A DNA stretch of 64,000 nucleotides from an uncultured Luminiphilus sp. (GCA_943840615.1 CALSVI010000005.1:62001-126000), one strand, 5' to 3'; shown: positions 27,866-38,241, counted from the first letter of the stretch. Notes: generated by a model from the sequence alone, not told the origin. Translations and numbers: made by a program.

Positions 27866-28429
27866 GTGAATGCGGTGGAGGTCTGCGCTGTCGGCTTGGC
27901 ACTGGCCTATGTGCTACTCGCCATCACACAACGGCGGCTCTGCTGGGTGGCCGCGATTGCCAGCGCGTCGCTGTACATCGTTATTTTCTGGCGAGTACAG
28001 CTCTATCTCGAGGCCGCGCTTCAAGTGTTTTATATCGTTATGGCAGCGTACGGTTGGTTCGCTTGGAAAAGCGATGACCCTCAGGCACGCAGCAACATCC
28101 AAACCTGGCCATTACGCCGGCATGCACTGGCCTGCAGCCTTCTGATTCTGATCAGCACCTTGCTGGGCGGCGCCATGTCCCAATGGACCGATGCCGCCTC
28201 GCCCTTCATCGATGCCGCGACCACTGTCTCGGCGCTCCTGGCCACCTGGATGGTCGCCAAGAAACTGCTCGAAAACTGGCTCTACTGGATTGCCATCGAC
28301 ATTGCATCGATCGGTCTGTATCTGTCCCGTGATCTGTCACTGACCGCCGGGCTTTTCGGCGGGTATGTCATGCTGGCAACGCTGGGTTACTTCGCATGGC
28401 GAAGACAATGGCTGCAGCAGATCGCTTAA
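27866..28429 (+). CDS. pnuT: PnuC-family permease, probable thiamine transporter PnuT
   Basis: The 187-residue protein is an all-helical membrane protein (about seven hydrophobic segments) of the PnuC family, which carries nicotinamide riboside (PnuC), riboflavin (PnuX) or thiamine (PnuT) by facilitated diffusion with trapping by phosphorylation. Family sequences include QRRLCWVAAIASASLYIVIFW, YIVMAAYGWFAWK and NWLYWIAIDIASIGLYLSRD. GTG 27866 follows GGAGG at a proper distance. Placement behind a TPP riboswitch and before a thiamine-kinase-like gene makes thiamine the likely substrate. Confidence 0.88.
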   Translation: MNAVEVCAVGLALAYVLLAITQRRLCWVAAIASASLYIVIFWRVQLYLEAALQVFYIVMAAYGWFAWKSDDPQARSNIQTWPLRRHALACSLLILISTLLGGAMSQWTDAASPFIDAATTVSALLATWMVAKKLLENWLYWIAIDIASIGLYLSRDLSLTAGLFGGYVMLATLGYFAWRRQWLQQIA

Positions 28430-29226
28430 GTCGGGCATTGGATGACTGGCAGCACTGGGACCTTCCGGCCCCGCTGACGCACCCACCGCTACTCGGACCC
28501 CTGCTGGCGCAGGGCAGCGGTCATGCCATCTACGAGATTCTCTGTGCTCCCCCGCTGATTGCCCGGATTCGACATCAATCTACGCGCCTTGCCGAGAATG
28601 CGTTCGGAACTGAGCTGACTGCATGGAAAACAGCATCACTGCGAAGTATCGCTCCCGCCGTCGTCTTTTGTGACCCCGCTGAGCAGGCGATAATTTGCCA
28701 GCGAGTGGCACCGCTTGATGCGCCTGTCTCCGGGAGAGCGCTGGGCCAACTCTGTCGCCGCATTCATCAGCTACCGGCGCTTTCTGACAGGCTCACGCTG
28801 CGCTCGGACATTGGCCTCTACCTCGAGAAGCTGCCTGATCATCTATCGCAGGCGTGGCGCTCGGTCATGCGTGCCGGTGGGGTCGACGACGCGCTGACGC
28901 AACTTGAACAAGACACGTCCTGCCTATGTCATAACGACCTGACCGCAGGTAATCTCATGAGGGAAGGAAATGAGCTGGTGGCCATCGACTGGGAGTACGC
29001 GGCGACGGGTAGTCGTTATTTTGACGCTGCGATTGCTAGCGAATGCCTGTCGAGCCCGGAAAAGGCCCTGATGATGAATGAGGTTTTTGGTGCTGCAGCC
29101 GATAAGGCGTTGATGAAGGCGGGAGACTGTATCGCCAGTTTGATCACTGCGCTGTGGGAACACCAGTACGCCCCTGCACAAGCACCTGACCCCGCTACCT
29201 GGCTCAACGGACGTTGCGGCGCATGA
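28396..29226 (+). CDS. Thiamine-kinase-like phosphotransferase (APH/ChoK fold)
   Basis: The 276-residue product has the aminoglycoside phosphotransferase/choline kinase fold. The catalytic loop CHNDLTAGNLM and metal-binding AIDWEYAATGSRYFDAA are clear. The N-terminal lobe is short with a glycine-containing AQGSGHAIYEI. In this operon thiamine is the likely acceptor, giving thiamine phosphate and trapping the vitamin after PnuT uptake; this parallels ThiK of enterobacteria, though similarity is not close enough to be sure. It overlaps pnuT by 34 nt (or 22 nt from ATG 28408), and its stop overlaps the panE start. Confidence 0.82.
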   Translation: MAKTMAAADRLSRALDDWQHWDLPAPLTHPPLLGPLLAQGSGHAIYEILCAPPLIARIRHQSTRLAENAFGTELTAWKTASLRSIAPAVVFCDPAEQAIICQRVAPLDAPVSGRALGQLCRRIHQLPALSDRLTLRSDIGLYLEKLPDHLSQAWRSVMRAGGVDDALTQLEQDTSCLCHNDLTAGNLMREGNELVAIDWEYAATGSRYFDAAIASECLSSPEKALMMNEVFGAAADKALMKAGDCIASLITALWEHQYAPAQAPDPATWLNGRCGA

Positions 29227-30137
29227 CCCAGCGCTGGCATATATTAGGGGTCGGCGCGATCGGTGGCCTCTTCGCCTGCCGGCTGCAGGAGGCAGGCGCA
29301 GACGTCACGCTACTGACGCGGGATAGCGCTGCACCCCCTCGACAATTGATACTCAAGGACCGACAAACCCGCACTCGCACTTTTGCCCAACAAAGCATTG
29401 CGCTTAGTGACACCAAGACCGCCGCTGAACGACCCATCGAGCGACTGCTGGTCTGCACCAAGGCCTGGGCCGTGACGGATGCCATACGGTCTGTGGCGCC
29501 GCTGCTTGCTAATGACAGTGCGGTGGTACTCCTGTGCAATGGGATGGGGCTGGCAGAATCCGTCGCGCCGCTCATTGGGCAAGCGACGTTGGTACTGGGA
29601 TCAACCACATCGGGTTGCCGACGCACGCCCGAGGGGGAGCTGATTCTGTCTGGCGAAGGCAGCACGCAACTGGGCGCGTTCGATCAATCTATGGCGCCAC
29701 CGATCTGGTTGCCCGATTGGCAGCGAGGCGTGCCAGAGTGTCAGTGGGAGCCGGACATCCGGTGCGTACTACTGGCCAAAGTCGCGCTCAATGCCGTCAT
29801 CAACCCGCTGACTGCGATCCACGGCGTCAGTAACGGCGACTTGTTAACGCCGTCACTGCGCGAGGCCACTGCGCAGTCGATCGAAGAGGTGCAGCGTCTG
29901 TTGCTTGCCGCAGGGGAGGCCGAGATTGCAGCAGCGCTGCCCCTCAGGGTGCGAGCAGTCTGCGAGATGACCGCACGCAATCATTCCTCGATGCGGGTGG
30001 ACCTAGAGAGCGGCAAACGAACTGAAATTGACGCGATCGTGGGCTGGTTACTGACCGCACTGATAGCCGACCCGCCGGCCACGCCACACCTCCGCGCACT
30101 TTATGATGCTGTGAAAAAACGCAGCTATGACGGTTAA
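29223..30137 (+). CDS. panE: Ketopantoate reductase (PanE/ApbA family)
   Basis: PanE reduces 2-dehydropantoate to pantoate with NADPH on the path to pantothenate and CoA. The 304-residue protein starts with the Rossmann motif WHILGVGAIGGLFACRL (GxGxxG), has the LLVCTKAW segment, the active-site Lys region LLAKVALNAVINPLTAI and RNHSSMRVDLESGKRTEID. ATG 29223 overlaps the kinase stop. In Salmonella this gene was found as apbA through a thiamine phenotype, so a place in a TPP-controlled operon is meaningful. It converges on ampE and their stop codons overlap. Confidence 0.88.
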   Translation: MTQRWHILGVGAIGGLFACRLQEAGADVTLLTRDSAAPPRQLILKDRQTRTRTFAQQSIALSDTKTAAERPIERLLVCTKAWAVTDAIRSVAPLLANDSAVVLLCNGMGLAESVAPLIGQATLVLGSTTSGCRRTPEGELILSGEGSTQLGAFDQSMAPPIWLPDWQRGVPECQWEPDIRCVLLAKVALNAVINPLTAIHGVSNGDLLTPSLREATAQSIEEVQRLLLAAGEAEIAAALPLRVRAVCEMTARNHSSMRVDLESGKRTEIDAIVGWLLTALIADPPATPHLRALYDAVKKRSYDG

Positions 30138-30946
30138 ATAAGCGCTATCACCGACACAATGGCCACCCACACCGCAGTGGCACGATTAATCGCCTTCTGC
30201 GTCGTCTCCACCGCCCCGACAATGCCGTCAGGATGATCCATCCCCTCAGCGTCCAGGCGCCAGGCGCGCTCAACACCGTGCGCTATCAGCGCCTCGGTCG
30301 AGACCTCGCGGTCTAGCGCCTCAGCAGTCAGCAAGCCCCGCGAACGCTCGAAGTCTCCTAGAAAGGAAAACGTGAGTAGTAGTAGCCTGGCAGGCAGCCA
30401 ATCCAGCAATCGCTGCGCTGCCTCAAAACGCCCGTCGGAACCGGTGTTTGCTAATGCGACCAGTCGGTAACCCGCAGCGCCAAAAGGGCCGAGCAACCAG
30501 AAATACAGCACCGGAGGAAACCATCGGGCAAATCCGCGATAGCCGAAATCCCGCATCGCTCGATGTCCCTGTGACTCGCTTGCAGCATCATCCAATGCCG
30601 GCTCACTGAGCAGCATCGATGCGCCCTCGTCATCCCCTGCCCGCGCGCGCGCCAGAAAGCGTTGCAACTCGGTCGGGTAATCGCCTCGACCCCAGGCAAA
30701 GTAGAGCAGCGCCGTTCCGATCAACGCCTCTGCCAGCCCGCCGAGCACTGCTTCAAGCATCCACAACACCACCACGCCTGCCAGCAGTGGCGCACCGACC
30801 CGCAGCGCCAGCGAAGGCCATAGGTCCAGCTCCACAGCATCCACGCGACGGCTGATTGCCTGAAACCAACCATCCCGATGAAGGGGGCCGCCCGCACCCA
30901 ACAAGGCAAACAGACCCACTGCGACAATGAACACCAGATACGACAC
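30134..30946 (-). CDS. ampE: AmpE-like inner-membrane protein
   Basis: AmpE is an inner-membrane protein encoded with ampD; its role in sensing beta-lactam effects is unclear. The 270-residue product starts MSYLVFIVAVGLFALLG and has four or five hydrophobic segments (about 2-18, 48-90, 150-170, 250-270). It has the family segment GYRGFARWFPPVLYFWLLGPFGAAGYRL and ends AVWVAIVSVIALI. It lies 14 nt downstream of ampD in the same direction, so they form an operon. It ends in a stop codon shared with the convergent panE. Confidence 0.87.
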   Translation of the reverse strand: MSYLVFIVAVGLFALLGAGGPLHRDGWFQAISRRVDAVELDLWPSLALRVGAPLLAGVVVLWMLEAVLGGLAEALIGTALLYFAWGRGDYPTELQRFLARARAGDDEGASMLLSEPALDDAASESQGHRAMRDFGYRGFARWFPPVLYFWLLGPFGAAGYRLVALANTGSDGRFEAAQRLLDWLPARLLLLTFSFLGDFERSRGLLTAEALDREVSTEALIAHGVERAWRLDAEGMDHPDGIVGAVETTQKAINRATAVWVAIVSVIALI

Positions 30947-30960
30947 CAGCGTACGTCTCC

Positions 30961-31530
30961 TTACTGCCTTTTATTCATAACGATCAGGCGCGACCAATCA
31001 AAAGCCGGTCCCGGATCAGTCTTACGACCCGGCGAAATATCACTATGGCCAACGATAGCATCGTGCTGAATGCCGGGGTATTGGTTTCTCATGCACTGCA
31101 CCAGCTGATTCAATGCGGCGTATTGCAGATCCGTGTAGACCTCGTCATCGCAACCTTCCAGCTCAATGCCAATACTGAAATCGTTGCACTGCTCCCGCCC
31201 CTCCCAAAGCGAGACACCGGCATGCCACGCCCGTGCCTCGGTCGACACAAATTGTAAGATCTCTCCGGTGCGAAAAATTAAGAAATGCGCCGAAACCTCA
31301 AGATCCGCAATTTCTGCAAAATAAGGGTGGGCATTAGGATCGAGGGTATTGGTAAACAGCGCCTCAATTTCGGGGCCCCCGTACTGACCCGGAGGCAAAG
31401 AAATGCCGTGCACCACGATCAGCTCGGGAACCGCGCCACTCGGCCGCGGGTTACAATTGGGCGATGGCACCTGTCGGGCCCCCAAGAGCCAGCCATCGGC
31501 AATCTTCCATTGGTCATTAGTGGTCATCAC
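30961..31530 (-). CDS. ampD: 1,6-anhydro-N-acetylmuramyl-L-alanine amidase AmpD
   Basis: AmpD is a cytoplasmic zinc amidase that removes the peptide from anhydro-muropeptides during cell-wall recycling; its loss leads to AmpC beta-lactamase induction in many species. The 189-residue protein shows the first zinc His in LIVVHGIS, YFAEIADLEVSAHFLIFRTG, AWHAGVS, SIGIELEG and the catalytic/zinc segment IVGHSDISPGRKTDPGPAFDW. It has no signal peptide, as expected. nadC starts divergently about 95 nt away, the usual ampD-nadC arrangement of gammaproteobacteria. Confidence 0.95.
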   Translation of the reverse strand: MMTTNDQWKIADGWLLGARQVPSPNCNPRPSGAVPELIVVHGISLPPGQYGGPEIEALFTNTLDPNAHPYFAEIADLEVSAHFLIFRTGEILQFVSTEARAWHAGVSLWEGREQCNDFSIGIELEGCDDEVYTDLQYAALNQLVQCMRNQYPGIQHDAIVGHSDISPGRKTDPGPAFDWSRLIVMNKRQ

Positions 31531-31624
31531 GGGGTAATCTTATCGCACCGCGCAGCCTCAATGGTCCCGTCATAGACCGATACTCCTAACCGCTCAAGCC
31601 AACGGTGCACCCAACCCTGTAGCC

Positions 31625-32452
31625 ATGATGACCGCAACCCACATCTCACAACTTGTTTCCGAGGCGCTGGCCGAGGACGTCGGTGCGGGCGATATTACCG
31701 CCCAGCTTGTGGACTCGGGCGTACAGGCCAGCGGCTCGATCATTACTCGGGAAGCCGGCATTCTTTGTGGCGTGGCGTTTGCAACCGAAGCCTTTCGGCA
31801 AATTGATCTTACCTGTCACATCAACTGGCACGTCAAGGATGGCGACGCCATCGCTGCGGGCGAAACGCTCTGCGACCTGAGCGGACCAGCCAGGGCACTT
31901 TTGACCGGAGAGCGCACGGCACTCAACTTTTTACAGCTGCTGTCAGGCACCGCCACCACGGCGAGTCACTATGCAGCGCGCGTTGCACACACCGGCGTGA
32001 AATTACTCGATACCCGCAAAACAATACCGGGTCTCAGACTGGCTCAGAAATACGCCGTAAAGTGCGGTGGCTGTCATAATCATCGTATTGGATTGTTTGA
32101 TGCCTTTCTGATCAAAGAGAACCATATCGCGGCGGCGGGCGGTGTGAGCGAAGCCGTTGCTGCTGCAAGACAGGTCGCGCCTGATAAACCGGTTGAAATA
32201 GAGGTAGAGACCGGCGCCGAGCTCGATCTGGCACTGGCCGCCGGCGCAGATCGAATCATGCTCGACAATTTCAGTTTGGAAGCCTTACGAGGGGCCGTCG
32301 CGCACACCGCGGGACGCGCCCAGTTGGAAGCCTCTGGCAACGTCACCGACGACACGCTCGTAGCCATTGCAGAGACCGGCGTCGACCTTATCTCCATCGG
32401 CGCACTCACCAAGCATGTCAGGGCGCTGGACCTCTCTATGCGGATGGATTGA
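31625..32452 (+). CDS. nadC: Nicotinate-nucleotide diphosphorylase (carboxylating) NadC
   Basis: NadC converts quinolinate and PRPP into nicotinate mononucleotide, CO2 and pyrophosphate in de novo NAD synthesis. The 275-residue protein has [15 protein letters not shown] near the start, [19 protein letters not shown], the signature [40 protein letters not shown] and [21 protein letters not shown] at the end. ATG 31625 or 31628 may be used. It is divergent from ampD and converges on the rraA remnant. Confidence 0.95.
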   Translation: MMTATHISQLVSEALAEDVGAGDITAQLVDSGVQASGSIITREAGILCGVAFATEAFRQIDLTCHINWHVKDGDAIAAGETLCDLSGPARALLTGERTALNFLQLLSGTATTASHYAARVAHTGVKLLDTRKTIPGLRLAQKYAVKCGGCHNHRIGLFDAFLIKENHIAAAGGVSEAVAAARQVAPDKPVEIEVETGAELDLALAAGADRIMLDNFSLEALRGAVAHTAGRAQLEASGNVTDDTLVAIAETGVDLISIGALTKHVRALDLSMRMD

Positions 32453-32503
32453 ACGCTGCGCGGGGGGCGATCGCCTGTCAAACAGACAGTCGATTGAAAA
32501 AAG

Positions 32504-32988
32504 TTAGTCGTGGATGGACATGCGACTGACCAACACGCCATTGCGATCTGCATACAGCCAATCGCCCGGGCTCACCATTACCTCGCGCAGCATCAACGGA
32601 ATGTCGCGGTCGCCCACTCCCCGCTTTTCGGTCTTGACCGGGACAGACACCCAAAGCCTGCACGCCAATGTCGATGGCTTCAATGATCTCCACGTCGCGA
32701 ATGGCGCCCATGACAACAACCCCCGACCAGCCATTGTCCGCGGCGAGCTGGGCGAGCCGGTCTCCCAGCAAAGAACGATGCAACGCGCCCTGACCGTCAA
32801 TCAGTAATACGCGTCCATTACCGGGTTCCTTAACCGCCTCGGCCACTCGGGAGTTATCCGCATGACATGCAATGGTCGACACGGGCCCCGCGAAGCACGC
32901 TCTCTGTCCAAACTGCCGAAACTGAAAGGCAAGAGCGGAGGGCCTCAGGATGAGCGTCTGACAGATCAGGTGTTGTGAAAGCGCTCAC
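32504..32988 (-). pseudogene. rraA: RraA-family protein (RNase E inhibitor-like/HMG aldolase), two frame breaks
   Basis: The RraA fold is spread over three frames. It begins at GTG 32988 with SAFTTPDLSDAHPEALR, continues in a second frame with FQFRQFGQRACFAGPVSTIACHADNS and GRVLLIDGQGALHRSLLGDRLAQLA through IGVQALGV, then in a third frame with VKTEKRGVGDRDIP and SPGDWLYADRNGVLV. The first break is at about 32925-32933 (one extra base), the second at the GGG of 32640-32642 (one extra base). Repaired length is about 160 residues, normal for RraA. RraA family members either inhibit RNase E or act as aldolases; the subtype is not decided. It lies just after the acyl-CoA dehydrogenase. Confidence 0.78.
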
Positions 32989-32992
32989 GCTT

Positions 32993-34758
32993 TCAGAACC
33001 AATCGAATGCAAATTCTGCGAAAGGCTCTCGCCCGGCGCCTCGATAACACCCGCGTGAGCTCTCGCCCTCGGCAGCAGACGCTCCATATAGAAGAGCGCC
33101 GTGCTCACTTTGCGGTCACAGAAAACGGCGCGCTCAGCTTGGGCAGACAATCTGGCAGCAACCTGAGCGCCTCGGGCCAATTGCCAGCCACCAAACAGGT
33201 ATCCGGTCTGCATCATGTAGTCGAAAGAACCACCGAGTGCAGTGAAACGATCCTCGGACAGGGTATCGAGCAGGCGTTGAGTCGTCTCGACATGTTCTGC
33301 CAGCGCAGCCGCCAGACAGACTCCCATAGCGCTGAGCCGCGGGTCGGTGTGGGCTGCCAGAGCCGTTGCAACCTCTCGAATCTCGGCCTGCATGGCTTCC
33401 ATGGTGGCACCACCATCACGGCCGAGCTTTCGGTTCAACAAATCAGCCGCCTGAATACCATTGGTGCCCTCATAAATCGGGGTAATGCGCACGTCGCGCA
33501 AGTATTGGGCGGCGCCTGTCTCCTCGACATAACCCATCCCGCCGTGAACCTGAACGCCTAGCGAAGTGATCTCCATACCGAGCTCGGTCAACCAGCCTTT
33601 GATCACGGGGATCATCAGGTCGATGCGGCGCTGACTCGACTCGCGGCTCGCTTCGGGTCCGGCATGCGCAAGATCCATTGTGACCGCTTCGGCATAAGCG
33701 AGCGCGCGCATGGCTTCGTTGAGCGCCCGCATGGTGAGCAGCATGCGCTTCACGTCGGCGTGCTCAATAATCGGCACCCCACCCTGAATCCGATCGCGGG
33801 CATACGCCACGGCCTGTTGGTAAGCGCCCTCGGATGCGCCAAGACCCTGCAATCCGACCTTGAGGCGCGCCTCGTTCATCATGGTAAACATGCAGGCGAG
33901 TCCCTGATTTTCCTCGCCTACGAGGTACCCGATGGCCCCCCCGTTATCGCCATAGGCCATCACACAGGTAGGGCTACCATGGATACCCAGCTTGTGCTCA
34001 ACCGAGACCGGGTACGCGTCGTTGCGCTCACCCAGCGAACCATCGGCATTCACCATAAATTTGGGCACCAGAAATAACGAAATGCCGCGGCTACCCTCGG
34101 GCGCATCGGGCAGGCGCGCCAAGACCAGATGGATAATGTTTTCAGTCGCGTCGTGATCGCCCCAGGTGATGTAAATCTTCTGGCCAAAGATTCGGTAGTG
34201 ATCTGCTTCACGTTCGGCACGGGTTTTCATTGGCCCCAGATCTGACCCCGCGCCCGATTCGGTCAGGTTCATGGTGCCCGACCATTCACCGGAATAGATT
34301 TTTTCCAAGTAAGTGGCGGTGAGCGACTCGCTGGCGTGCGCCGAGATCGCCAACGCGGCACCCGCACTGAGAAAGGGCTCTAGCGCAAAGGCCATGTCGG
34401 CACTGTTCCACATCTCGCAGGCAGCCGTGCCAAACAGCTCGGGCAAACCCTGCCCTCCCTGATCCTGCGGCGCAGAGATACCGACCCAGCCACCCGCACC
34501 CAGCTGACGAATCGCCTCGCCGTAACCAGGGGGGATCGTCACCTCGCTATCGCTGCATCGCGCTGGGTGCGCATCGCCCACCCGCCGCAAGGGCGACACC
34601 ACATCCGAGGCAAACTTCGCCGCCTCATCCAACAGCGCAGTGGTCAACTCCGAGCCCAACCCGAGATCCGCGTAATGGGGGAGCTCGCCCAATACGGCAC
34701 CCACATCGAGCACGTCGTCGATCAAAAACTGCATATCATCTGTGGGTGCCGTATACAT
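32993..34758 (-). CDS. Acyl-CoA dehydrogenase with C-terminal extension; frame break near the 3' end
   Basis: This FAD enzyme oxidises acyl-CoA to enoyl-CoA. The roughly 588-residue product has the middle-domain signature MNLTESGAGSDLGPMKTRAE, KIYITWGDHDATENIIHLVLARL, QVHGGMGYVEETGAAQYLRD, YEGTNGIQAADLL, and the C-terminal domain seen in long acyl-CoA dehydrogenases (FYMERLLPRARAHAGVIEAPGESL). As read, the frame runs on to 32854 into rraA sequence. The natural ending FAFDWF-stop (TGA at 32993-32995) appears after restoring one base near 33021-33023, where the plus strand reads AAA. ATG 34758 is the start. Likely role is beta-oxidation; substrate length is unknown. Confidence 0.88.
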
Positions 34759-34898
34759 TGATTATTCCTCTATCGTGTCCGCCGCCCGCGCAGGGTGCGC
34801 GTGTCATTGTTGCCAACCTCGGGCCATACCGCAAAAATATGGCCGAAGAGTTATAATTCATCGCGTGAATAAGGGCGACTGCGCCGCAGCGACATTAT

Positions 34899-35862
34899 AT
34901 GAAAAAGTTGAACCAAATTGATCTCAACTTGCTGGTCTACCTCGAGGTCTTGTTGCGTGAGCGCAATGTGACCCAGGCAGCCAACCAGCTGGGTCTCTCG
35001 CAGCCTGCCATGAGCAACGGCCTCAGGCGGCTCCGCGCGCTGTTCGATGATCCGCTGCTGGTGCGCACCTCCGAAGGGATGACGCCTACCGAGCGCGCGC
35101 TGGAACTGGAGCCCTTGGTCAAGGAAATCCTGCTTGGGCGTGGACCGCGCCATGCAGCCCGCTACGGAATTCGATCCGGGCGAGGCGCAAATGGTCGTTC
35201 GTATCATGGCCAGCGACTATGCCGAATCCACGTTATTCCCGGCGGTGCTGCATCAACTCAGAGAGAACGCCCCCGGGATCACCCTCGATATCATGAATCC
35301 GTCAGACGTCAGCTTTCTGGACGTTGAGCGGGGCAAGGTCGATCTGGTGATCAATCGTTTCGACCAGATGCCGCAGTCTTTTCATCAAATCACCCTATGG
35401 GAGGATAGCTTCTCCTGTTTGTTAAGCCCGGATAACCCCATTCTTGGAGACTTCTCGCTGCAAACCTATCTGGGCGCCAGCCACATCTGGGTCAGTAAAA
35501 CCGGAATGGGTGTCGGGGTGGGCGTTGACCCCAGCGATGTGCAGCGTCTGGGTTGGGTCGACACCGCACTCGCAAAGCTCGGTGAGAAGCGACGCATCCG
35601 CGTTTTTACGCGCCACTATCAGGCAGCGATGACCCTCGCGGAGCAAAACGACCTGATCGTCACCCTGCCCACACGAGCCAGCTGGCTCAAACGCGACAAT
35701 CCCCGGGTAGTCGTTCGCGAAGTGCCCTTTGCTATCCCTCCCTTGGAACTTAAAATGGCGTGGAGCCCACTGTTGCATAACAATGCGCCTCATCGATGGG
35801 TGCGCCAGTTCATCACCGGCATCGCGCGATCACTACCGAGCGAACTCCCCGACGAGCCATAA
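34899..35862 (+). pseudogene. LysR-family transcriptional regulator, split by one extra G
   Basis: The N-terminal winged helix-turn-helix (NVTQAANQLGLSQPAMSNGLRRLRALFDDPLLVR) runs from ATG 34899 to LVKEILL. The ligand-binding domain then continues in another frame as GVDRAMQPATEFDPGEAQMVVRI through PLLHNNAPHRWVRQFI to the stop at 35862. Deleting one G from the GGG at 35136-35138 joins them (CTT GGC GTG GAC), giving about 320 residues, slightly longer than typical. It is divergent from the acyl-CoA dehydrogenase and 137 nt ahead of malate synthase G, either of which could be its target. As read the protein would stop early. Confidence 0.83.
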
Positions 35863-35999
35863 ACCTAGCGAATACCGCTTATCGTTTAAATCACTGTTAT
35901 CAATAATGGTGAGTCAGTAGAGTGACGCCCTTGCTGATTTCATCCGACAGTCGTGCGCGATTAAGGCGCAGTGAACCGGATAATAGTAGGAGCCATACC

Positions 36000-38171
36000 A
36001 TGCCTAACCGAATCGAATGTGCGGGACTTCAAATCGACGCTGCGCTGCAGGCGCTGGTGGTCAATGACATCGCGCCTGGCACGGGCGTGGAACCCGACAC
36101 TTTCTGGCAAGGCGTGGCCGATATCTGGAACACCCTCGGGCCCGATAACCGGCGGCTGCTGGCCGAACGGGAATCGCTGCAGGCGCAGATCGACCGGTGG
36201 CATCGGGATCACAAGGGCCAAGGCTTCGATGCCACCGCCTACGAGGGGTTTCTGCGAGACATCGGTTACCTGCACCCGGAGCCCGCGCCCTTCAGCATCA
36301 CCACGGACAACGTCGACCCTGAGATCTCACAGATTGCCGGGCCACAGCTAGTGGTGCCAGTGATGAATGCCCGCTACGCACTCAACGCCACTAACGCCCG
36401 TTGGGGCAGTCTGTACGACGCCCTTTACGGTACCGATGTCATTCCGACAGACGGCGGCGCGGAGCGCGGCGGGGCCTACAACCCGATCCGTGGCGAGAGG
36501 GTCATCGCCTGGGCAAGAGATTTCCTGGATACGCACTGCCCCCTCGCCAATGGCTCTCACCACAGAGCGTCGAACTACGCGATTAGCGGAGGCGTGCTAT
36601 CGATCAACCTACAAAGCGGCGAGCCCGGCGGGCTGGCCGAGCCCTCACAATTTGTTGGCTACACCGGTTCGGCAGCGTCACCCGACAGCGTGCTACTTCA
36701 ACACCACGGCTTACATATCGAGATACAGATTGACCGCTCTCATCCTGTGGGCGCGACCGACGCCGCGGGCGTCAAGGATATCTGTCTGGAATCCGCCCTG
36801 ACTACGATCCAAGACTGTGAAGATTCAGTGGCCGCTGTAGACGCCGAAGACAAGGTGGTGGTGTATCGCAACTGGCTGGGTCTCATGAAGGGCGATCTAA
36901 CGGATACCTTCAGCAAAGGGTCTAGCACGGTGACCCGGCGCCTGAACCCCGACCGGGCATTCACGGCACCCAACGGCGACAGCATCAGCCTGCCGGGGCG
37001 GAGCCTCTTGTTTGTGCGCAACGTCGGGCACCTGATGACCAACCCCGCGATTCTGGATGCCCAAGGCAACGAGATTCCCGAAGGCTTCATGGACGGCCTT
37101 TTCACCACCTTTTGTGCACTGCATGATCTGCGCGGCGAAGGCCCTTTGAAAAATTCGCGGACGGGATCTGTGTACATCGTCAAACCCAAGATGCACGGCC
37201 CTGATGAAGTGAGCCTCACCGTCACGCTGTTTTCGAAAATTGAAGACCTGTTCGGTCTCCCGCGCAACACCCTAAAAGTGGGCATCATGGATGAAGAGCG
37301 CCGCACGACCGTTAACCTCGCCGAGTGCATCCGCCGCGCCAGCGAGCGCGTGGTATTCATCAATACCGGTTTCCTCGACCGCACCGGCGACGAGATTCAC
37401 ACCAGCATGGAAGCCGGCGCCGTCACCGCCAAGAGCGCCATGAAGGCGGAGACCTGGATCAACGCCTACGAGGACTGGAACGTTGACGTGGGTCTGGCCT
37501 GCGGCCTGCAGGGCAAGGCTCAAATCGGCAAGGGCATGTGGGCCATGCCTGATCTGATGGCCGAGATGCTCACTACCAAAGTGGGCCACCCCGAGGCCGG
37601 CGCCAACTGCGCTTGGGTACCCTCCCCGACCGCTGCCACACTGCATGTGTCGCATTACCACAGGGTGTCAGTGGCCGACGTGCAAAAGACGCTCGCAGGA
37701 CAAGCCCGACGCACACTGAGTGAGCTGCTGACCATACCGCTGGGTGATTGTAAAAACCTATCAGCAGAGCAGATTCAACAAGAACTGGATAACAACGCCC
37801 AGGGCATGCTCGGCTATGTCGTGCGCTGGGTCGAACACGGCGTGGGCTGCTCCAAGGTACCCGACATTCACAACGTGGGGCTCATGGAAGATCGCGCGAC
37901 GCTGCGCATCTCAAGCCAGCACATTGCCAACTGGCTTCACCATGGAGTGATCTCCGAAGAGCAAGTGCGGGAGACCCTCGCCCGCATGGCCGCCGTGGTG
38001 GATGAGCAGAACCAAGCGGACCCGGATTACCGACCCATGGCACCCAATCAGGAGTCCAGCCAGGCCTTTCAGGCAGCCTGCGAACTGGTCTTTGCGGGCA
38101 CGGCCCAACCCAGCGGCTACACCGAGCCGGTGCTTCACGCGCGGCGGCTTGCTTTTAAAGCAGAGGCCTAA
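36000..38171 (+). CDS. glcB: Malate synthase G
   Basis: Malate synthase condenses glyoxylate with acetyl-CoA to malate, in the glyoxylate shunt or glycolate use. The 723-residue length is that of the monomeric G isoform. Visible segments include [108 protein letters not shown] and [23 protein letters not shown] chose ATG 36000 because AGGAG lies 7 nt upstream; the frame extends to 35922 without support. No isocitrate lyase gene is in the window. Confidence 0.96.
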   Translation: MPNRIECAGLQIDAALQALVVNDIAPGTGVEPDTFWQGVADIWNTLGPDNRRLLAERESLQAQIDRWHRDHKGQGFDATAYEGFLRDIGYLHPEPAPFSITTDNVDPEISQIAGPQLVVPVMNARYALNATNARWGSLYDALYGTDVIPTDGGAERGGAYNPIRGERVIAWARDFLDTHCPLANGSHHRASNYAISGGVLSINLQSGEPGGLAEPSQFVGYTGSAASPDSVLLQHHGLHIEIQIDRSHPVGATDAAGVKDICLESALTTIQDCEDSVAAVDAEDKVVVYRNWLGLMKGDLTDTFSKGSSTVTRRLNPDRAFTAPNGDSISLPGRSLLFVRNVGHLMTNPAILDAQGNEIPEGFMDGLFTTFCALHDLRGEGPLKNSRTGSVYIVKPKMHGPDEVSLTVTLFSKIEDLFGLPRNTLKVGIMDEERRTTVNLAECIRRASERVVFINTGFLDRTGDEIHTSMEAGAVTAKSAMKAETWINAYEDWNVDVGLACGLQGKAQIGKGMWAMPDLMAEMLTTKVGHPEAGANCAWVPSPTAATLHVSHYHRVSVADVQKTLAGQARRTLSELLTIPLGDCKNLSAEQIQQELDNNAQGMLGYVVRWVEHGVGCSKVPDIHNVGLMEDRATLRISSQHIANWLHHGVISEEQVRETLARMAAVVDEQNQADPDYRPMAPNQESSQAFQAACELVFAGTAQPSGYTEPVLHARRLAFKAEA

Positions 38172-38241
38172 GCTCCGCAGCTCTCCAACACCGGGGCCAC
38201 ATGACCAGAATGGGCCCCACACAGCACCCAATTTGATCGAT

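Noticed and set aside
36740-37384. 214-codon open frame antisense to malate synthase G
   Set aside because: It is opposite highly conserved malate synthase sequence and has no family resemblance.
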